Assembly (NCBI GenBank): GCA_900473045.1 | Contig: UCKS01000007.1 | Span: 191,122-255,121, forward strand | Direction: 5' to 3' | DNA from: Hyphomicrobiales bacterium | GTDB taxonomy: Bacteria > Pseudomonadota > Alphaproteobacteria > Rhizobiales > Rhizobiaceae | DNA length: 64,000 bases | Part shown: piece after piece, positions 1 through 9,293 of the stretch | Position numbering within the stretch: the first letter of the stretch is position 1 | Layout of the letters: each line of letters opens with the position of its first letter | Notes under the pieces: generated by a model | The model's database searches: none | Seen by the model: the letters and a program-made list of their open reading frames with translations, nothing else | Told to the model about the DNA's origin: nothing | Program-made: the position numbers and the translations under genes

Positions 1-1
1 G

Positions 2-70
2 TTCGACGGCAATACCTGCCTGCTCGGCAATGGCCAATGGTATCTGACCAGCTTTGGCCCACGCAGCTGA
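2..70 (+). CDS. C-terminal end of an unidentified protein (partial)
   Basis: The window opens inside an open frame that ends with TGA at 68-70. The 22 visible codons end in GQWYLTSFGPRS. They look coding, with aromatic and glycine-rich content and no rare codons, but they are too few to assign a family. The other two frames in this stretch do not give a better ending. The 5' part lies outside the window. Confidence 0.45.
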   Translation, partial: FDGNTCLLGNGQWYLTSFGPRS

Positions 71-292
71 TCGCCGACTTCGCTACCGCGCATTAACCAC
101 GCTGCAACAAAGACGCGGTGCGAAGCCATTTACACAACCGGCGCCGGCCGCAGCTAACCGGAATTTAAGCAGCAGCTTCTCATCATCACCGTCAAAGGGA
201 GAAGGACCGCCAGGAAGCGGCTTCCCGATTGTTTCAACAGGCTGAAAGTACCGCTGGATGCGGCACATCAGTCTTCAAGGGCGGTGACAGGC

Positions 293-1387
293 ATGCGTGA
301 TCCCTATTCAGTGCTCGGTGTCAGACGCAATGCCGGACCGGATGAGATCAAGGCCGCATGGCGGTCCGTGGCAAAAGCCGTGCACCCCGACCAGAACCAG
401 GACGATCCGCTGGCCACACAGCGCTTCGCCGAGGCCGGCCGCGCCTACGAGGTGCTGAAAGACCCGAAACTGCGCAACCGCTACGACTATGCCCGCCGCG
501 AGGCTGAACTGCGCCGTATGGAAGAGATGAAGCGCAAGGCACGCGGCACGGACGAAGAAACGATCGATCCGGAAACGGCCGAAGACATGATTTCGCGTAT
601 TTTCGAGACCAAGGATCGGGCAAAGACTCAGAGCGGCCGCCAGCAAGAGAAGAAGCCAGCGGCGGCGGCGGCGGCAAAGACCGAACCTAAAGCGGATCCC
701 CGGCCAGAACCAAAGGCCGAAACGGCAGCGGAGCCGGATGCTACCCCGGATGCGAAGCCCGATCAGGCCGACAAGATGCCGATCTTCGGCGGCTTTCCAC
801 GGGCCGCAGCTCCAGCCGCAGACCTTGTCTCGGCCATCGTGCGGCGGATACGCGGAGCCGCCAGCAAACCCGCGCCCGAAAAAGTGCCTGACATTTTCTG
901 CGACGTCACAGTTTCGGTCGAGGATATTTTCCGCCGCGAAAAGGCCACGGCAACGCTGCCCGACGGCCAGACATTGAAAGTTGCCCTGCCCGCCGGCACC
1001 ACCGATGGCAGCATCGTGCGCCTCAAGGAAATGGGCTACCGGTTAAACGGCATGCAACGCGGCGATGTCGTCGTTGCGGTGCGGGTCCTTCAGGACGGCC
1101 GCTTCCGCACCGATGGAACTGACCTGCGCACCACGCTACCCGTCAATATCCAGGACGCAATCCTTGGATGTGACATGACGGTGGAAACCCTGACCGGCAC
1201 GGTCAGCGTGACCATTCCCCCCTGGTCTGGGTCCGACCATGTAATCCGGCTGGAGGGGCATGGCCTGCCGACGGCAGACAGCAAACGTGGCGATCTTCTG
1301 GTGGAGCTGCGGCTGATGCTGTGGGAAAAGCCGGATGAAAAGGTCACCGACCTGATGCGCAGCCTTCGCAACGGCCTGTTTCTGTAA
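293..1387 (+). CDS. DnaJ-family co-chaperone (J domain plus DnaJ C-terminal domain, no zinc finger)
   Basis: This is a 364-residue J-protein that should stimulate the ATPase of DnaK and deliver substrates to it. The J domain fills residues 2-65 and carries the HPD motif at 31-33. It is followed by a long Ala/Lys/Glu/Pro-rich low-complexity linker (about residues 115-170), then a DnaJ_C substrate-binding region (about 205-345) beginning FCDVTVSVEDIF. The Cys-rich zinc finger of true DnaJ is absent, so this is a CbpA/DjlA-like class II/III protein rather than the main DnaJ. An in-frame GTG lies at 284, but ATG at 293 starts the usual MRDPYxVLGV and has AAGGGCGG upstream. It lies just before fabI, with a 250-base gap. 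Confidence 0.9.
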   Translation: MRDPYSVLGVRRNAGPDEIKAAWRSVAKAVHPDQNQDDPLATQRFAEAGRAYEVLKDPKLRNRYDYARREAELRRMEEMKRKARGTDEETIDPETAEDMISRIFETKDRAKTQSGRQQEKKPAAAAAAKTEPKADPRPEPKAETAAEPDATPDAKPDQADKMPIFGGFPRAAAPAADLVSAIVRRIRGAASKPAPEKVPDIFCDVTVSVEDIFRREKATATLPDGQTLKVALPAGTTDGSIVRLKEMGYRLNGMQRGDVVVAVRVLQDGRFRTDGTDLRTTLPVNIQDAILGCDMTVETLTGTVSVTIPPWSGSDHVIRLEGHGLPTADSKRGDLLVELRLMLWEKPDEKVTDLMRSLRNGLFL

Positions 1388-1493
1388 AGGTTTTGCGACA
1401 AATCCCGTGTACGACTGCCGGTTCGCTGGCTGCTGACCCAATATTACGGGGACTAACAGTTCCTGATCTCACCCGCGCTTGAACCACCGGGAC

Positions 1494-1508
1494 GGCTATG
1501 TCATAGCC
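1494..1508. promoter_or_regulatory. 15-base perfect palindrome upstream of fabI
   Basis: GGCTATG-T-CATAGCC is a perfect 7-bp inverted repeat around one base, about 130 bases before the fabI start. A second small inverted repeat (GCTCG at 1512-1516 and CGAGC at 1525-1529) follows directly. There is no T-tract, so a terminator is unlikely. It could be an operator or simply chance; no regulator is identified. Confidence 0.3.
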
Positions 1509-1638
1509 AAAGCTCGAAAAATACCGAGCCGACGCGACCGCAAGGGGCGCGAAGGTTCCGGCAGGTTTAACATATGCGAGTTTCCAGTCGGCCCAGCCTG
1601 ACTGATGAAAGCATAGGCTTTATTGGGGGCATAACATC

Positions 1639-2457
1639 ATGTCGCAAACATCGGGTCTGATGACGGGCAAACGCGGCCTCATCATGGGTGTCGCAAACAA
1701 TCGCTCGATCGCATGGGGTATTGCCAAGGCAATTCACGCGCAGGGCGGCGAACTGGCATTCACCTATCAGGGGGACGCGCTGAAGAAGCGTGTCCAACCG
1801 CTGGCCGACGAACTCGGCGCCGTCATGGCCGGCCATTGCGACGTCAGCGACGAATCCACCATCGACGCGGTCTTCGAACACCTGGAGAAAACCTGGGGCA
1901 AGATCGACTTTCTCGTGCATGCCATCGGCTTTTCCGACAAGGACGAACTGACCGGCCGCTACGTCGATACGTCGGCTGCCAACTTCGCCCTGACCATGAA
2001 CATCTCGGTCTATTCCTTCACCGCCGTCGCACGGCGCGCCGAAAAGCTGATGACCGATGGCGGTTCGATGCTGACCATGACCTATTACGGCGCCGAAAAG
2101 GTGATGCCGAACTATAATGTCATGGGCGTTGCCAAGGCGGCACTCGAAGCCAGCGTCAAATATCTGGCCGTCGATCTCGGCCCGAAGAACATCCGCGTCA
2201 ACGCGATCTCGGCTGGCCCGATCAAGACGCTTGCGGCGTCCGGCATTGGCGACTTCCGCTATATCCTTAAGTGGAACGAATACAACGCGCCGCTGCGCCG
2301 CACTGTCACCATCGAGGAAGTCGGCGATGTCGGCCTCTACATGCTGTCGGACCTGTCGCGCTCGGTCACCGGTGAAATCCACCATGCTGACAGCGGCTAC
2401 CATGTCATCGGCATGAAAGCCGTCGACGCGCCGGATATCGCCGTCGTCAAGGACTGA
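1639..2457 (+). CDS. fabI: enoyl-[acyl-carrier-protein] reductase (NADH) FabI
   Basis: This 272-residue member of the divergent SDR family catalyses the last step of each fatty acid elongation cycle, reducing trans-2-enoyl-ACP with NADH in the cytoplasm. The N-terminal nucleotide site reads GLIMGVANNRSIAWGIA. The catalytic pair Tyr159 and Lys166 has the FabI-specific Tyr-x6-Lys spacing (YNVMGVAK), unlike the Tyr-x3-Lys of ordinary SDRs. The length matches FabI of other bacteria (about 262-275). The ATG at 1639 is the start. Rhizobia often carry two FabI copies, and which paralogue this is cannot be told here. The histidine phosphatase gene follows after 92 bases. Confidence 0.95.
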   Translation: MSQTSGLMTGKRGLIMGVANNRSIAWGIAKAIHAQGGELAFTYQGDALKKRVQPLADELGAVMAGHCDVSDESTIDAVFEHLEKTWGKIDFLVHAIGFSDKDELTGRYVDTSAANFALTMNISVYSFTAVARRAEKLMTDGGSMLTMTYYGAEKVMPNYNVMGVAKAALEASVKYLAVDLGPKNIRVNAISAGPIKTLAASGIGDFRYILKWNEYNAPLRRTVTIEEVGDVGLYMLSDLSRSVTGEIHHADSGYHVIGMKAVDAPDIAVVKD

Positions 2458-2475
2458 TCCACATCCGAAAGTACT

Positions 2476-2505
2476 CCGGGGCTCTCGAATAGACGAGCGC
2501 CCCGG
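2476..2505 (+). terminator. hairpin after fabI, possible terminator
   Basis: CCGGGGC (2476-2482) pairs with GCCCCGG (2499-2505), with further CTCG/CGAG pairing inside, 18 bases after the fabI stop. No T-tract follows, so it may be only an attenuating or mRNA-stabilising hairpin. Confidence 0.4.
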
Positions 2506-2549
2506 CTCCTCGCGTCGGGCTCTTCAGCCCCCTGCCCCGGAGTGTCTCC

Positions 2550-3134
2550 CTGACCATCTATGTGATCCGCCACGGCCAGACCGACTGGAATGCGCAAATC
2601 CGCATGCAGGGCCAGAAGGATATTCCGCTCAACGATACCGGCCGCAGCCAGGCTAGCGGCAATGGCCGCGCGCTTCTGGCTCTTCTCAGGGATGAGGCGG
2701 AAAAATACGATTTCGTCGCAAGTCCGCTTCACCGCACCCGAGAAACCATGGAACTGATCCGTCAAGCCATGGGGCTTGCCCGCACCGGCTACCGCATGGA
2801 CGACCGGCTGAAGGAAGTTTCCTTCGGCGATTGGGAAGGCTACACGATGGCCGAGCTCGAACGGGAGATGCCCGAGCGAGTGGCAGAACGTGAACTGTCG
2901 AAATGGGACTTCATTCCGCCGGGTCCGGATGCCGAAAGCTACGAGATCCTCTCCTGGCGTGTCGGTGCATGGCTGGCCAGCGTGTCCGGGCCAACTGTCT
3001 GCGTCAGCCATGGTGGCGTCATCCGCACGCTGTTCAAGCTGTGCGGCGCCATGGACGCGGAAGAGGCATCGCTTGGCGCCATTCCACAGGATCGAATCTT
3101 GAAGATCGAGAACGGCACGATCGGCTGGCTCTAA
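2550..3134 (+). CDS. histidine phosphatase family protein (phosphoglycerate mutase-like)
   Basis: This 194-residue protein belongs to the branch-1 histidine phosphatase superfamily. The phosphohistidine motif RHGQTDWN lies at the N-terminus, HRTRETMELI supplies the second Arg, and the C-terminal proton-donor region reads VSHGGVIRT. The substrate cannot be told; relatives act as cofactor-dependent mutases or broad phosphatases. The start is unusual. GTG at 2562 would remove the first beta strand (TIYVIRHG), whereas CTG at 2550 has GGAG seven bases upstream and restores the usual N-terminus, so I place the start at CTG. The gene is in line with fabI, and convergent with the DUF1344 gene. Confidence 0.88.
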   Translation: MTIYVIRHGQTDWNAQIRMQGQKDIPLNDTGRSQASGNGRALLALLRDEAEKYDFVASPLHRTRETMELIRQAMGLARTGYRMDDRLKEVSFGDWEGYTMAELEREMPERVAERELSKWDFIPPGPDAESYEILSWRVGAWLASVSGPTVCVSHGGVIRTLFKLCGAMDAEEASLGAIPQDRILKIENGTIGWL

Positions 3135-3198
3135 GCATCAGCCCTTGCCGAAGATGGGATGGCGGCCGAATGTTCCATCAGCCCCGCCAGCCAATTGA

Positions 3199-3221
3199 CG
3201 CGGCACCTTTGCGGTGCCGCG
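3199..3221. terminator. hairpin between convergent genes
   Basis: CGCGGCACC (3199-3207) and GGTGCCGCG (3213-3221) form a perfect 9-bp stem with a 5-base loop between the phosphatase gene and the convergent DUF1344 gene. There is no T-run on either side, but the position suits a bidirectional transcription end. Confidence 0.5.
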
Positions 3222-3230
3222 AATGCAGGC

Positions 3231-3491
3231 CTACTGCACGATTTCCAGGTCATTGATGACACGCTTGCCATCGACCTCGGTATAGAAAACCAGAACCTTG
3301 ACGCCTTGCTTCAGGCCGTCGAAGTTGAATTCTTCCGGAGCCTGATAGTTCTTGCCGTCGTCCAGCGACAGGCTCAGTTTGTCCGTATCGACGCCGGTGA
3401 TCACAGCTTCGACATCGGCACTTTCGGCGAACGCGGCAAGCGGTGAAAAGAAACCGGCTGCGGCCATCAACGTAGCAACGATGAAACGCAT
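3231..3491 (-). CDS. DUF1344 family small exported protein
   Basis: This is an 86-residue protein with a clear signal peptide (MRFIVATLMAAAGFFSPLAAFA, cleavage near residue 22), followed by a short beta-rich domain beginning SADVEAVITGVD and ending VINDLEIVQ. That matches the DUF1344 family, small periplasmic proteins of Rhizobiales of unknown function. I start it at the ATG at 3491, which has AGAGGG upstream on the minus strand. The frame stays open upstream to 3581, but that extension lacks signal-peptide character. The neighbours give no functional hint. Confidence 0.8.
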   Translation of the reverse strand: MRFIVATLMAAAGFFSPLAAFAESADVEAVITGVDTDKLSLSLDDGKNYQAPEEFNFDGLKQGVKVLVFYTEVDGKRVINDLEIVQ

Positions 3492-3741
3492 CTGTCTTGC
3501 CCTCTTCAGTGATTCATTCAATTTTATTGTGCCCACTGTTTGACCCCTGATTGTGGCAAAAATCGCCCGTTGCCGTGTCATTTAAAATTTTATCGAATTT
3601 GCGCCGCGCATGGTTAACCAAATTCTAATCGACAGCGTTCCTCCCCGCCGAAGCGGCGATTTCATAGCAGGAACAGCCTCTAAAGCCAATCTTAAGACTC
3701 GGCCACTACCGTGAGGCCGGGGAATATGAGGTGCCTTACCG

Positions 3742-6700
3742 TTGACTAAAAGCGCTACAATCCGTCATCGCGTATGGACGCTTGCCAAGCTGGCGAAACC
3801 GTCGCTTTTCCCCGCCTTCATCGCCGCAGCCGTCGTCTTCACCGGCGGCTATTTCTTTGAGCAGCAGAACCGCGAAAATTTCCGCAGCGAGCTGAAGAGC
3901 AACGTTCAAAACGAGCTCAACCTCGTCTCCCTGCGCCTGCAGAGCGAGATCAACAACAACATCACGGCGCTGCGCGGCTTTGCCAACAATTTCTCCGTCA
4001 ATCCGGCGATGACGCAATCGCTTTTCGACCAGCTGGCCACCAAGCTGCTGCTGCAGAACCCGCAGATGGTGCGCGTCAGCGCAGCCCCCGATGCCGTCAT
4101 CCGCATGACATTTCCGCTGAAGGGGAACGAGCGGATGATCGGCACCGATTTCAAGAAATTCGGCTCCTCGAGGGTGGCCATCGACCGTGCTGCATCAAAG
4201 GCCAAACCCATTTTGGCAGGCCCCGTCAGATTGCCGAGCGGCCGGACCGGCTTCAACCTGTTTTCGCCGGTCTTCACCCGTATCGACAGCAGCCTGGTCT
4301 TTTGGGGCTTCATGGAAGCCGTCATCGATGAGCGGGATATCTACGCCAACGCCGGCCTCATCGACACGGGCAACCATCATGTCGAAGCCGACGGCGGCCA
4401 CCGGCATAGCAATATCCAGCTGGCAATCCGCGATGTCTCGGTAAAGACCAGCATCCAGGATGCGTTCTTCGGCGATACCGACCTGTTCGAGAAATCACCC
4501 GTCATCCGCCAGCTGCAACTGCCCGGCGGCACCTGGGAACTGGCGGCGATCCCGGCGGAAGGCTGGGCGCAGGAGCCCGCCAACAGCACATGGCTCGAAG
4601 TGGCTATTCTGGTCGCCGCAGCGGTCATCATCATTCCGATCTTCCTGACCGGCGGGTTCGTCAACGAACGCCAGCGGAACATCGCCAAACTTCGCTCCCG
4701 CGAGCGGGAACTGCTGACCGTCTCGCACCGGCTGAACCTGGCGCTTGAATCCTCCAAGATCGGCATCTGGGAAATCGATCTCGATACACAGACACGCTCC
4801 TGGGACGAGCGCATGTACCATCTGCATGGCCTGCCACCCGGCGGCGGCGACCCGAGCTATGCGGAATGGCGTGGCTCCGTGCATCCCGACGATATCAAGG
4901 CGGCATCGCTGACATTGTTCAGGGCGCTGGACGAAGATCTGGACTACCGCTCGCAGTATCGCGTCATCATGCCCGACGGCAGCGTCCACCACGTCCGCAA
5001 TGCCGGCTCCACCCATGTTGGCGCCGATGGCAAGGCCAAGATCACCGGGATCAGCTGGGATGTCACCGACGACGTGATGATGACGGAGCAATTGCGCACC
5101 GCCAAGGCCGTTGCCGACCAGAAGAACGCCGAACTGGAAGAGGCGCTGACAGGCCTGTCGGAACGGGAGCAGCAGCTGGAGGCCATGACCAGACGCCTCG
5201 ATCTTGCGCTTGGTTCCTACCAGTGCGGCATGTGGGAGGCCGACCTCGTCACAGGCATCACCTATTGGGACGAGCGCATGCATCAGCTCTACGGGCTGAC
5301 CTATAGCGATGGTATCACGACGCACGAAACCTGGATCAACGCACTGCATCCGGACGACCGCGAAGAGGCGCTTGCAAGCGTTGGGCGAACCATTTCCCAG
5401 GGTAGTACCCAAGTTCAGGCGTCCCGGATCGTGTTGCCGGACGGAAAGATCCGGCATGTCCGCTCCGTCGGCAAGGTCCATGAGACACCGGGCGGCGGCC
5501 GGAAACTAATCGGCATTGCCTTCGATATCAGCGATGACGTGTTGTTGACGGATGAACTGCGCGCCGCAAAAGCGATGGCGGACGCCAAAAACGACGAACT
5601 GGCCGATGCCAAGGATCGTATCGAACACAACGCGCTGCACGATCCTCTGACAGGGCTTGGCAACCGGCGCATGCTCGACAAGGAGCTTGAAACGCTGTCG
5701 AATGACCGCAAGGACGGTTTGCAGAACATCGCCATCCTGCATATCGATCTCGACCGCTTCAAGCAGATCAACGACACACTGGGGCACGCGGCCGGCGACG
5801 CGATGCTGGTGCACGCATCGAAAATCCTGCGCTCCAGTGCGCGCCCGGGCGATATGGTGGCACGCATCGGTGGTGACGAGTTCGTCGTACTGGTCGCCAA
5901 TCCACCGAGCAAGGCTTTCCTGTCCGGTCTTTCCGAACGCATCATCGCCCAGATGCGCCAACCCGTCGATTACAACGGCTTCCCCTGCCGGTTCGGCGTC
6001 AGCATCGGCATTGCCTCGGCCGGCGACATGGCGATCGACGAGCGCCAGCTGCTGGTCAATGCCGATATCGCGCTCTACCGGGCCAAGGAAAGCGGCCGCA
6101 ACCGCCACGAATTCTTCACCGAGGCGCTGCAGGCCGAGATCATCACCACAAAACGCATCGCCGACGAAATTCTCGAAGGCATCGAAAAGAACCAGTTCGT
6201 CGCCTGGTATCAGCCGCAGTTCGACGCGGGCACGCTGCGTCTCTCCGGTGTCGAGGCCCTGGTGCGCTGGAACCATCCACGCGAAGGCATTCTGACACCG
6301 GACACGTTCCTGCACATCGCCGAGGAACTGGATGTGGTGGCAACGATCGACCGCATCGTGCTCGACCGGTCACTGCTCGATGCGATGCGCTGGGCGGCCA
6401 TGGGGATCGACGTGCCTAAAATCTCCGTCAACGTGTCAGCCAAACGGCTGAGCGACGAGACGCTTCTCAATTCTCTGCAGGGCCTGTCGTTCAAGCCCGG
6501 CCAGCTGTCGTTCGAACTGGTGGAATCGATCTTCCTCGACGAGAGCGACGATATCGTCACCGCCAATATCGAGGGCATCAAGAAGCTCGGCATCGATATC
6601 GAGATCGACGATTTCGGCACCGGCCATACTTCGATCGTCAGCCTGCTGAAGATCAAGCCGAAGCGGCTGAAGATCGACCGGCAACTGGTCGCACCGATCC

Positions 6701-6921
6701 TCAACTCGCGCAACGAGCAGGCGCTGATCCGCTCGATCATCGAAATCGGCCGGTCGCTCGGCATCGAAACGGTGGCCGAGGGTGTGGAAACCATGGCGCA
6801 TGCGGAAATGCTCGGCCTGCTCGGTTGCGATCTCCTGCAGGGCTATGCTTTCGCCAAGCCCTTGAGCTTCGACAAGTTCGTCGCATTTGCCAGCAAGGAA
6901 GCGCTGCAGCTGGCGTCCTGA
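3742..6921 (+). CDS. membrane sensor diguanylate cyclase/phosphodiesterase (CHASE-PAS-PAS-GGDEF-EAL)
   Basis: This 1059-residue inner-membrane enzyme makes and/or breaks cyclic-di-GMP. TM1 is at about 18-38 and a periplasmic CHASE domain spans about 60-250. TM2 (LEVAILVAAAVIIIPIFL) starts at about 284. Two PAS folds follow (about 326-440 and 480-595), then GGDEF (motif intact at about 710-714) and EAL (motif at about 838-840, EALVRW). An inhibitory I-site RPGD sits exactly five residues before GGDEF. The EAL catalytic set looks complete (FELVES, DDFGTGHTS, PKRLKIDR, AEGVET), so both activities are plausible. It starts at TTG 3742 with GAGGTG upstream, stands alone, and has a terminator behind it. 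Confidence 0.92.
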   Translation: MTKSATIRHRVWTLAKLAKPSLFPAFIAAAVVFTGGYFFEQQNRENFRSELKSNVQNELNLVSLRLQSEINNNITALRGFANNFSVNPAMTQSLFDQLATKLLLQNPQMVRVSAAPDAVIRMTFPLKGNERMIGTDFKKFGSSRVAIDRAASKAKPILAGPVRLPSGRTGFNLFSPVFTRIDSSLVFWGFMEAVIDERDIYANAGLIDTGNHHVEADGGHRHSNIQLAIRDVSVKTSIQDAFFGDTDLFEKSPVIRQLQLPGGTWELAAIPAEGWAQEPANSTWLEVAILVAAAVIIIPIFLTGGFVNERQRNIAKLRSRERELLTVSHRLNLALESSKIGIWEIDLDTQTRSWDERMYHLHGLPPGGGDPSYAEWRGSVHPDDIKAASLTLFRALDEDLDYRSQYRVIMPDGSVHHVRNAGSTHVGADGKAKITGISWDVTDDVMMTEQLRTAKAVADQKNAELEEALTGLSEREQQLEAMTRRLDLALGSYQCGMWEADLVTGITYWDERMHQLYGLTYSDGITTHETWINALHPDDREEALASVGRTISQGSTQVQASRIVLPDGKIRHVRSVGKVHETPGGGRKLIGIAFDISDDVLLTDELRAAKAMADAKNDELADAKDRIEHNALHDPLTGLGNRRMLDKELETLSNDRKDGLQNIAILHIDLDRFKQINDTLGHAAGDAMLVHASKILRSSARPGDMVARIGGDEFVVLVANPPSKAFLSGLSERIIAQMRQPVDYNGFPCRFGVSIGIASAGDMAIDERQLLVNADIALYRAKESGRNRHEFFTEALQAEIITTKRIADEILEGIEKNQFVAWYQPQFDAGTLRLSGVEALVRWNHPREGILTPDTFLHIAEELDVVATIDRIVLDRSLLDAMRWAAMGIDVPKISVNVSAKRLSDETLLNSLQGLSFKPGQLSFELVESIFLDESDDIVTANIEGIKKLGIDIEIDDFGTGHTSIVSLLKIKPKRLKIDRQLVAPILNSRNEQALIRSIIEIGRSLGIETVAEGVETMAHAEMLGLLGCDLLQGYAFAKPLSFDKFVAFASKEALQLAS

Positions 6922-6969
6922 TTGGCCTTTGCAGCGCGACAGACTGTTCACGCGGCAATCGTCAAATTT

Positions 6970-7000
6970 CGCCAGAAAGGTTTTCCCTTTCCGGCGTTTT
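6970..7000 (+). terminator. rho-independent terminator after the GGDEF-EAL gene
   Basis: CGCC-A-GAAAGG (6970-6980) pairs with CCTTTC-C-GGCG (6986-6996) with one mismatch, a 5-base loop and TTTT immediately after. It lies 49 bases past the stop and 76 bases before aroC, so it should separate the two transcripts. Confidence 0.65.
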
Positions 7001-7076
7001 CCACTATGAGTGCGCCTACTGAATGGCGCAGCGGCTCGCCCGGATGCGCTTGGCCTCATATCCGGTTGCCTGATCC

Positions 7077-8174
7077 ATGTCGCACAATACTTTCGGTCAT
7101 CTTTTCCGTGTTACCACTTGGGGCGAAAGCCACGGCCCGGCGCTCGGCTGCGTCATCGACGGCTGCCCTCCCGGCATCCGTTTCACCCTGCCCGAGCTGC
7201 AGGCCTGGCTCGACAAGCGCAAGCCTGGCCAGTCGCGCTTCGTCACCCAGCGCCGCGAGGACGATCTGGTCAAGATCCTCTCCGGCGTCATGCTGGACGC
7301 GGACGGCGAGACGATGATCACCACCGGCACGCCGGTGTCGATGATGATCGAGAACACCGACCAGCGCTCCAAGGATTATTCCGAGATTGCCAAAAGCTAC
7401 CGGCCGGGCCACGCCGACTATACCTATGATGTCAAATACGGCATCCGCGACTATCGCGGCGGCGGCCGTTCGTCGGCCCGCGAAACGGCTGCGCGGGTTG
7501 CCGCCGGTGGCCTTGCCCGCAAGGTGGTTCCGGGACTGCTGGTGCGTGGCGCGCTGGTGCAGATCGGCAAGCACAAGATCAATCGCGACAACTGGGACTG
7601 GAGCGAAGTCGGCAACAACCCGTTCTTTGCGCCCGATCCGGCCATCGTTCCCGTCTGGGAAGCGTATCTCGATGGTATCCGCAAGTCCGGCTCCTCGGTC
7701 GGCGCCGTCGTCGAGGTCATTGCCGAAGGTGTTCCCGCCGGCATCGGCGCGCCGATCTACGCCAAGCTCGACCAGGACATCGCCTCCAACCTGATGTCGA
7801 TCAACGCCGTCAAGGGCGTCGAGATCGGCAATGGTTTTGGTGCTGCCGAAATCACCGGCGAGGAAAATGCCGACGAAATGCGCATGGGCAATGACGGCAA
7901 CCCGATCTTCCTGTCGAACCATGCCGGCGGCATCCTCGGCGGCATCTCGACCGGCCAGCCCGTCATCGCCCGTTTCGCCATCAAGCCGACCTCCTCGATC
8001 CTCACCGAGCGTCAGTCGATCGACAGTGACGGCAAGAATGTCGATATCCGCACCAAGGGCCGTCATGACCCCTGCGTCGGCATCCGCGCCGTGCCGATCG
8101 GCGAGGCGATGCTTGCCTGCACCATTGCCGATCACTACCTGCGCGACCGTGGCCAGACCGGCCGGTTGAAGTAA
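7077..8174 (+). CDS. aroC: chorismate synthase
   Basis: This 365-residue enzyme performs the last step of the shikimate pathway, converting 5-enolpyruvylshikimate-3-phosphate to chorismate, with reduced FMN as cofactor. Family signatures are visible: the N-terminal [14 protein letters not shown], the central [15 protein letters not shown], and [17 protein letters not shown] near residue 280. The length is normal. The start is ATG 7077. ribBA begins 19 bases after the stop, so the two are probably cotranscribed. Confidence 0.96.
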   Translation: MSHNTFGHLFRVTTWGESHGPALGCVIDGCPPGIRFTLPELQAWLDKRKPGQSRFVTQRREDDLVKILSGVMLDADGETMITTGTPVSMMIENTDQRSKDYSEIAKSYRPGHADYTYDVKYGIRDYRGGGRSSARETAARVAAGGLARKVVPGLLVRGALVQIGKHKINRDNWDWSEVGNNPFFAPDPAIVPVWEAYLDGIRKSGSSVGAVVEVIAEGVPAGIGAPIYAKLDQDIASNLMSINAVKGVEIGNGFGAAEITGEENADEMRMGNDGNPIFLSNHAGGILGGISTGQPVIARFAIKPTSSILTERQSIDSDGKNVDIRTKGRHDPCVGIRAVPIGEAMLACTIADHYLRDRGQTGRLK

Positions 8175-8192
8175 CATCCAAGGAAGAACCCC

Positions 8193-9293
8193 ATGCCCTT
8201 TGACCAGAAGCGCGTTGCCGATGCCATCCGGGCCTTCGAGGCCGGCGAAATCGTTGTCGTTACCGATGACGACGGCCGCGAGAACGAAGGCGACCTGATC
8301 GTCGCAGCCGTCCATTGCACCCCGGAAAAGATGGCCTTCATCGTGCGCCACACGTCCGGCATCGTCTGCACACCGATGCCGAAGGAAGAGGCCAAGCGCC
8401 TCAACCTCAATGCGATGGTGGCGGAAAACGATTCAGCCCATACGACAGCCTTTACCGTCACCGTCGATTTCAAGCATGGCACGACCACCGGCATTTCCGC
8501 CGAAGACCGGACATTGACGGTGCGCAACCTTGCCAACCCGAATGTGGGGGCTGCCGACTTCACCCGTCCGGGCCATATCTTCCCGCTGGTCGCCCGCGAA
8601 GGCGGCGTCTTGATGCGGTCCGGTCATACGGAAGCGGCCGTCGATCTCTGCCGCCTCGCCAGCCTGCCGCCGATCGGCGTCATCTGCGAACTGGTCAACG
8701 ATGACGGCACCGTCACACGCGGTCCGCAGGTCACTGAGTTTGCCGAGAGGCACGGCCTCAAGCAGGTTTCCGTCGCCGATCTCATCGCCTACCGCCAGCG
8801 CAAGGAAACGCTGATCAATCTGGAAGCGACCTTCGACGTCGACACCCCGTATGGCAAGGCCAAGGCGCATGCCTATTCCCTGCCCTGGGATCCAATGCAG
8901 CATCTCGCCGTTACCTTCGGCGATATCCGCGACGGCGTCGATATCCCCGTCCGCCTGCATCTGGAAAATGTCGCAGCTGACGTCTTCGGCCGCGATTGCC
9001 AGTTGGACCCGATCATGAAGCGCATGTCCGAACAGGGCCGCGGCGTCATCGTTTACCTCCGCGAAGGCTCGGTCGGCGTTGGGGTCTCAACGACCGCACG
9101 CGCCGGCAAGCATGAGCGCGAAGAACACAGCGAAGCACAGGCCCGCGAAAGCGAATGGCTGGAAATCGGGCTGGGCGCCCAGATCCTGAAGGACCTCGGC
9201 ATCACCTCTATCCGCCTGCTGTCCTCGCGCGAACGCCACTATGTCGGCCTGGAAGGTTTCGGCATCGAGATCGCCGCGACCGAGATTATCTGA
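8193..9293 (+). CDS. ribBA: RibBA: 3,4-dihydroxy-2-butanone-4-phosphate synthase with degenerate GTP cyclohydrolase II domain
   Basis: The 366-residue protein fuses RibB (about 1-205) to a GTP cyclohydrolase II-like domain (about 210-366). The RibB half keeps DDDGRENEGDLI and RPGHIFPLVAREGG, so ribulose-5-phosphate conversion to the four-carbon riboflavin precursor is expected. In the C-terminal half the zinc-binding pattern of active RibA (SEC...RCDC) reads LEN...RDC, so at least two of three zinc cysteines are gone and GTP cyclohydrolase activity is doubtful. AAGGAAG precedes ATG 8193. It is likely cotranscribed with aroC. Rhizobial RibBA proteins are known to vary in this domain. Confidence 0.93.
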   Translation: MPFDQKRVADAIRAFEAGEIVVVTDDDGRENEGDLIVAAVHCTPEKMAFIVRHTSGIVCTPMPKEEAKRLNLNAMVAENDSAHTTAFTVTVDFKHGTTTGISAEDRTLTVRNLANPNVGAADFTRPGHIFPLVAREGGVLMRSGHTEAAVDLCRLASLPPIGVICELVNDDGTVTRGPQVTEFAERHGLKQVSVADLIAYRQRKETLINLEATFDVDTPYGKAKAHAYSLPWDPMQHLAVTFGDIRDGVDIPVRLHLENVAADVFGRDCQLDPIMKRMSEQGRGVIVYLREGSVGVGVSTTARAGKHEREEHSEAQARESEWLEIGLGAQILKDLGITSIRLLSSRERHYVGLEGFGIEIAATEII

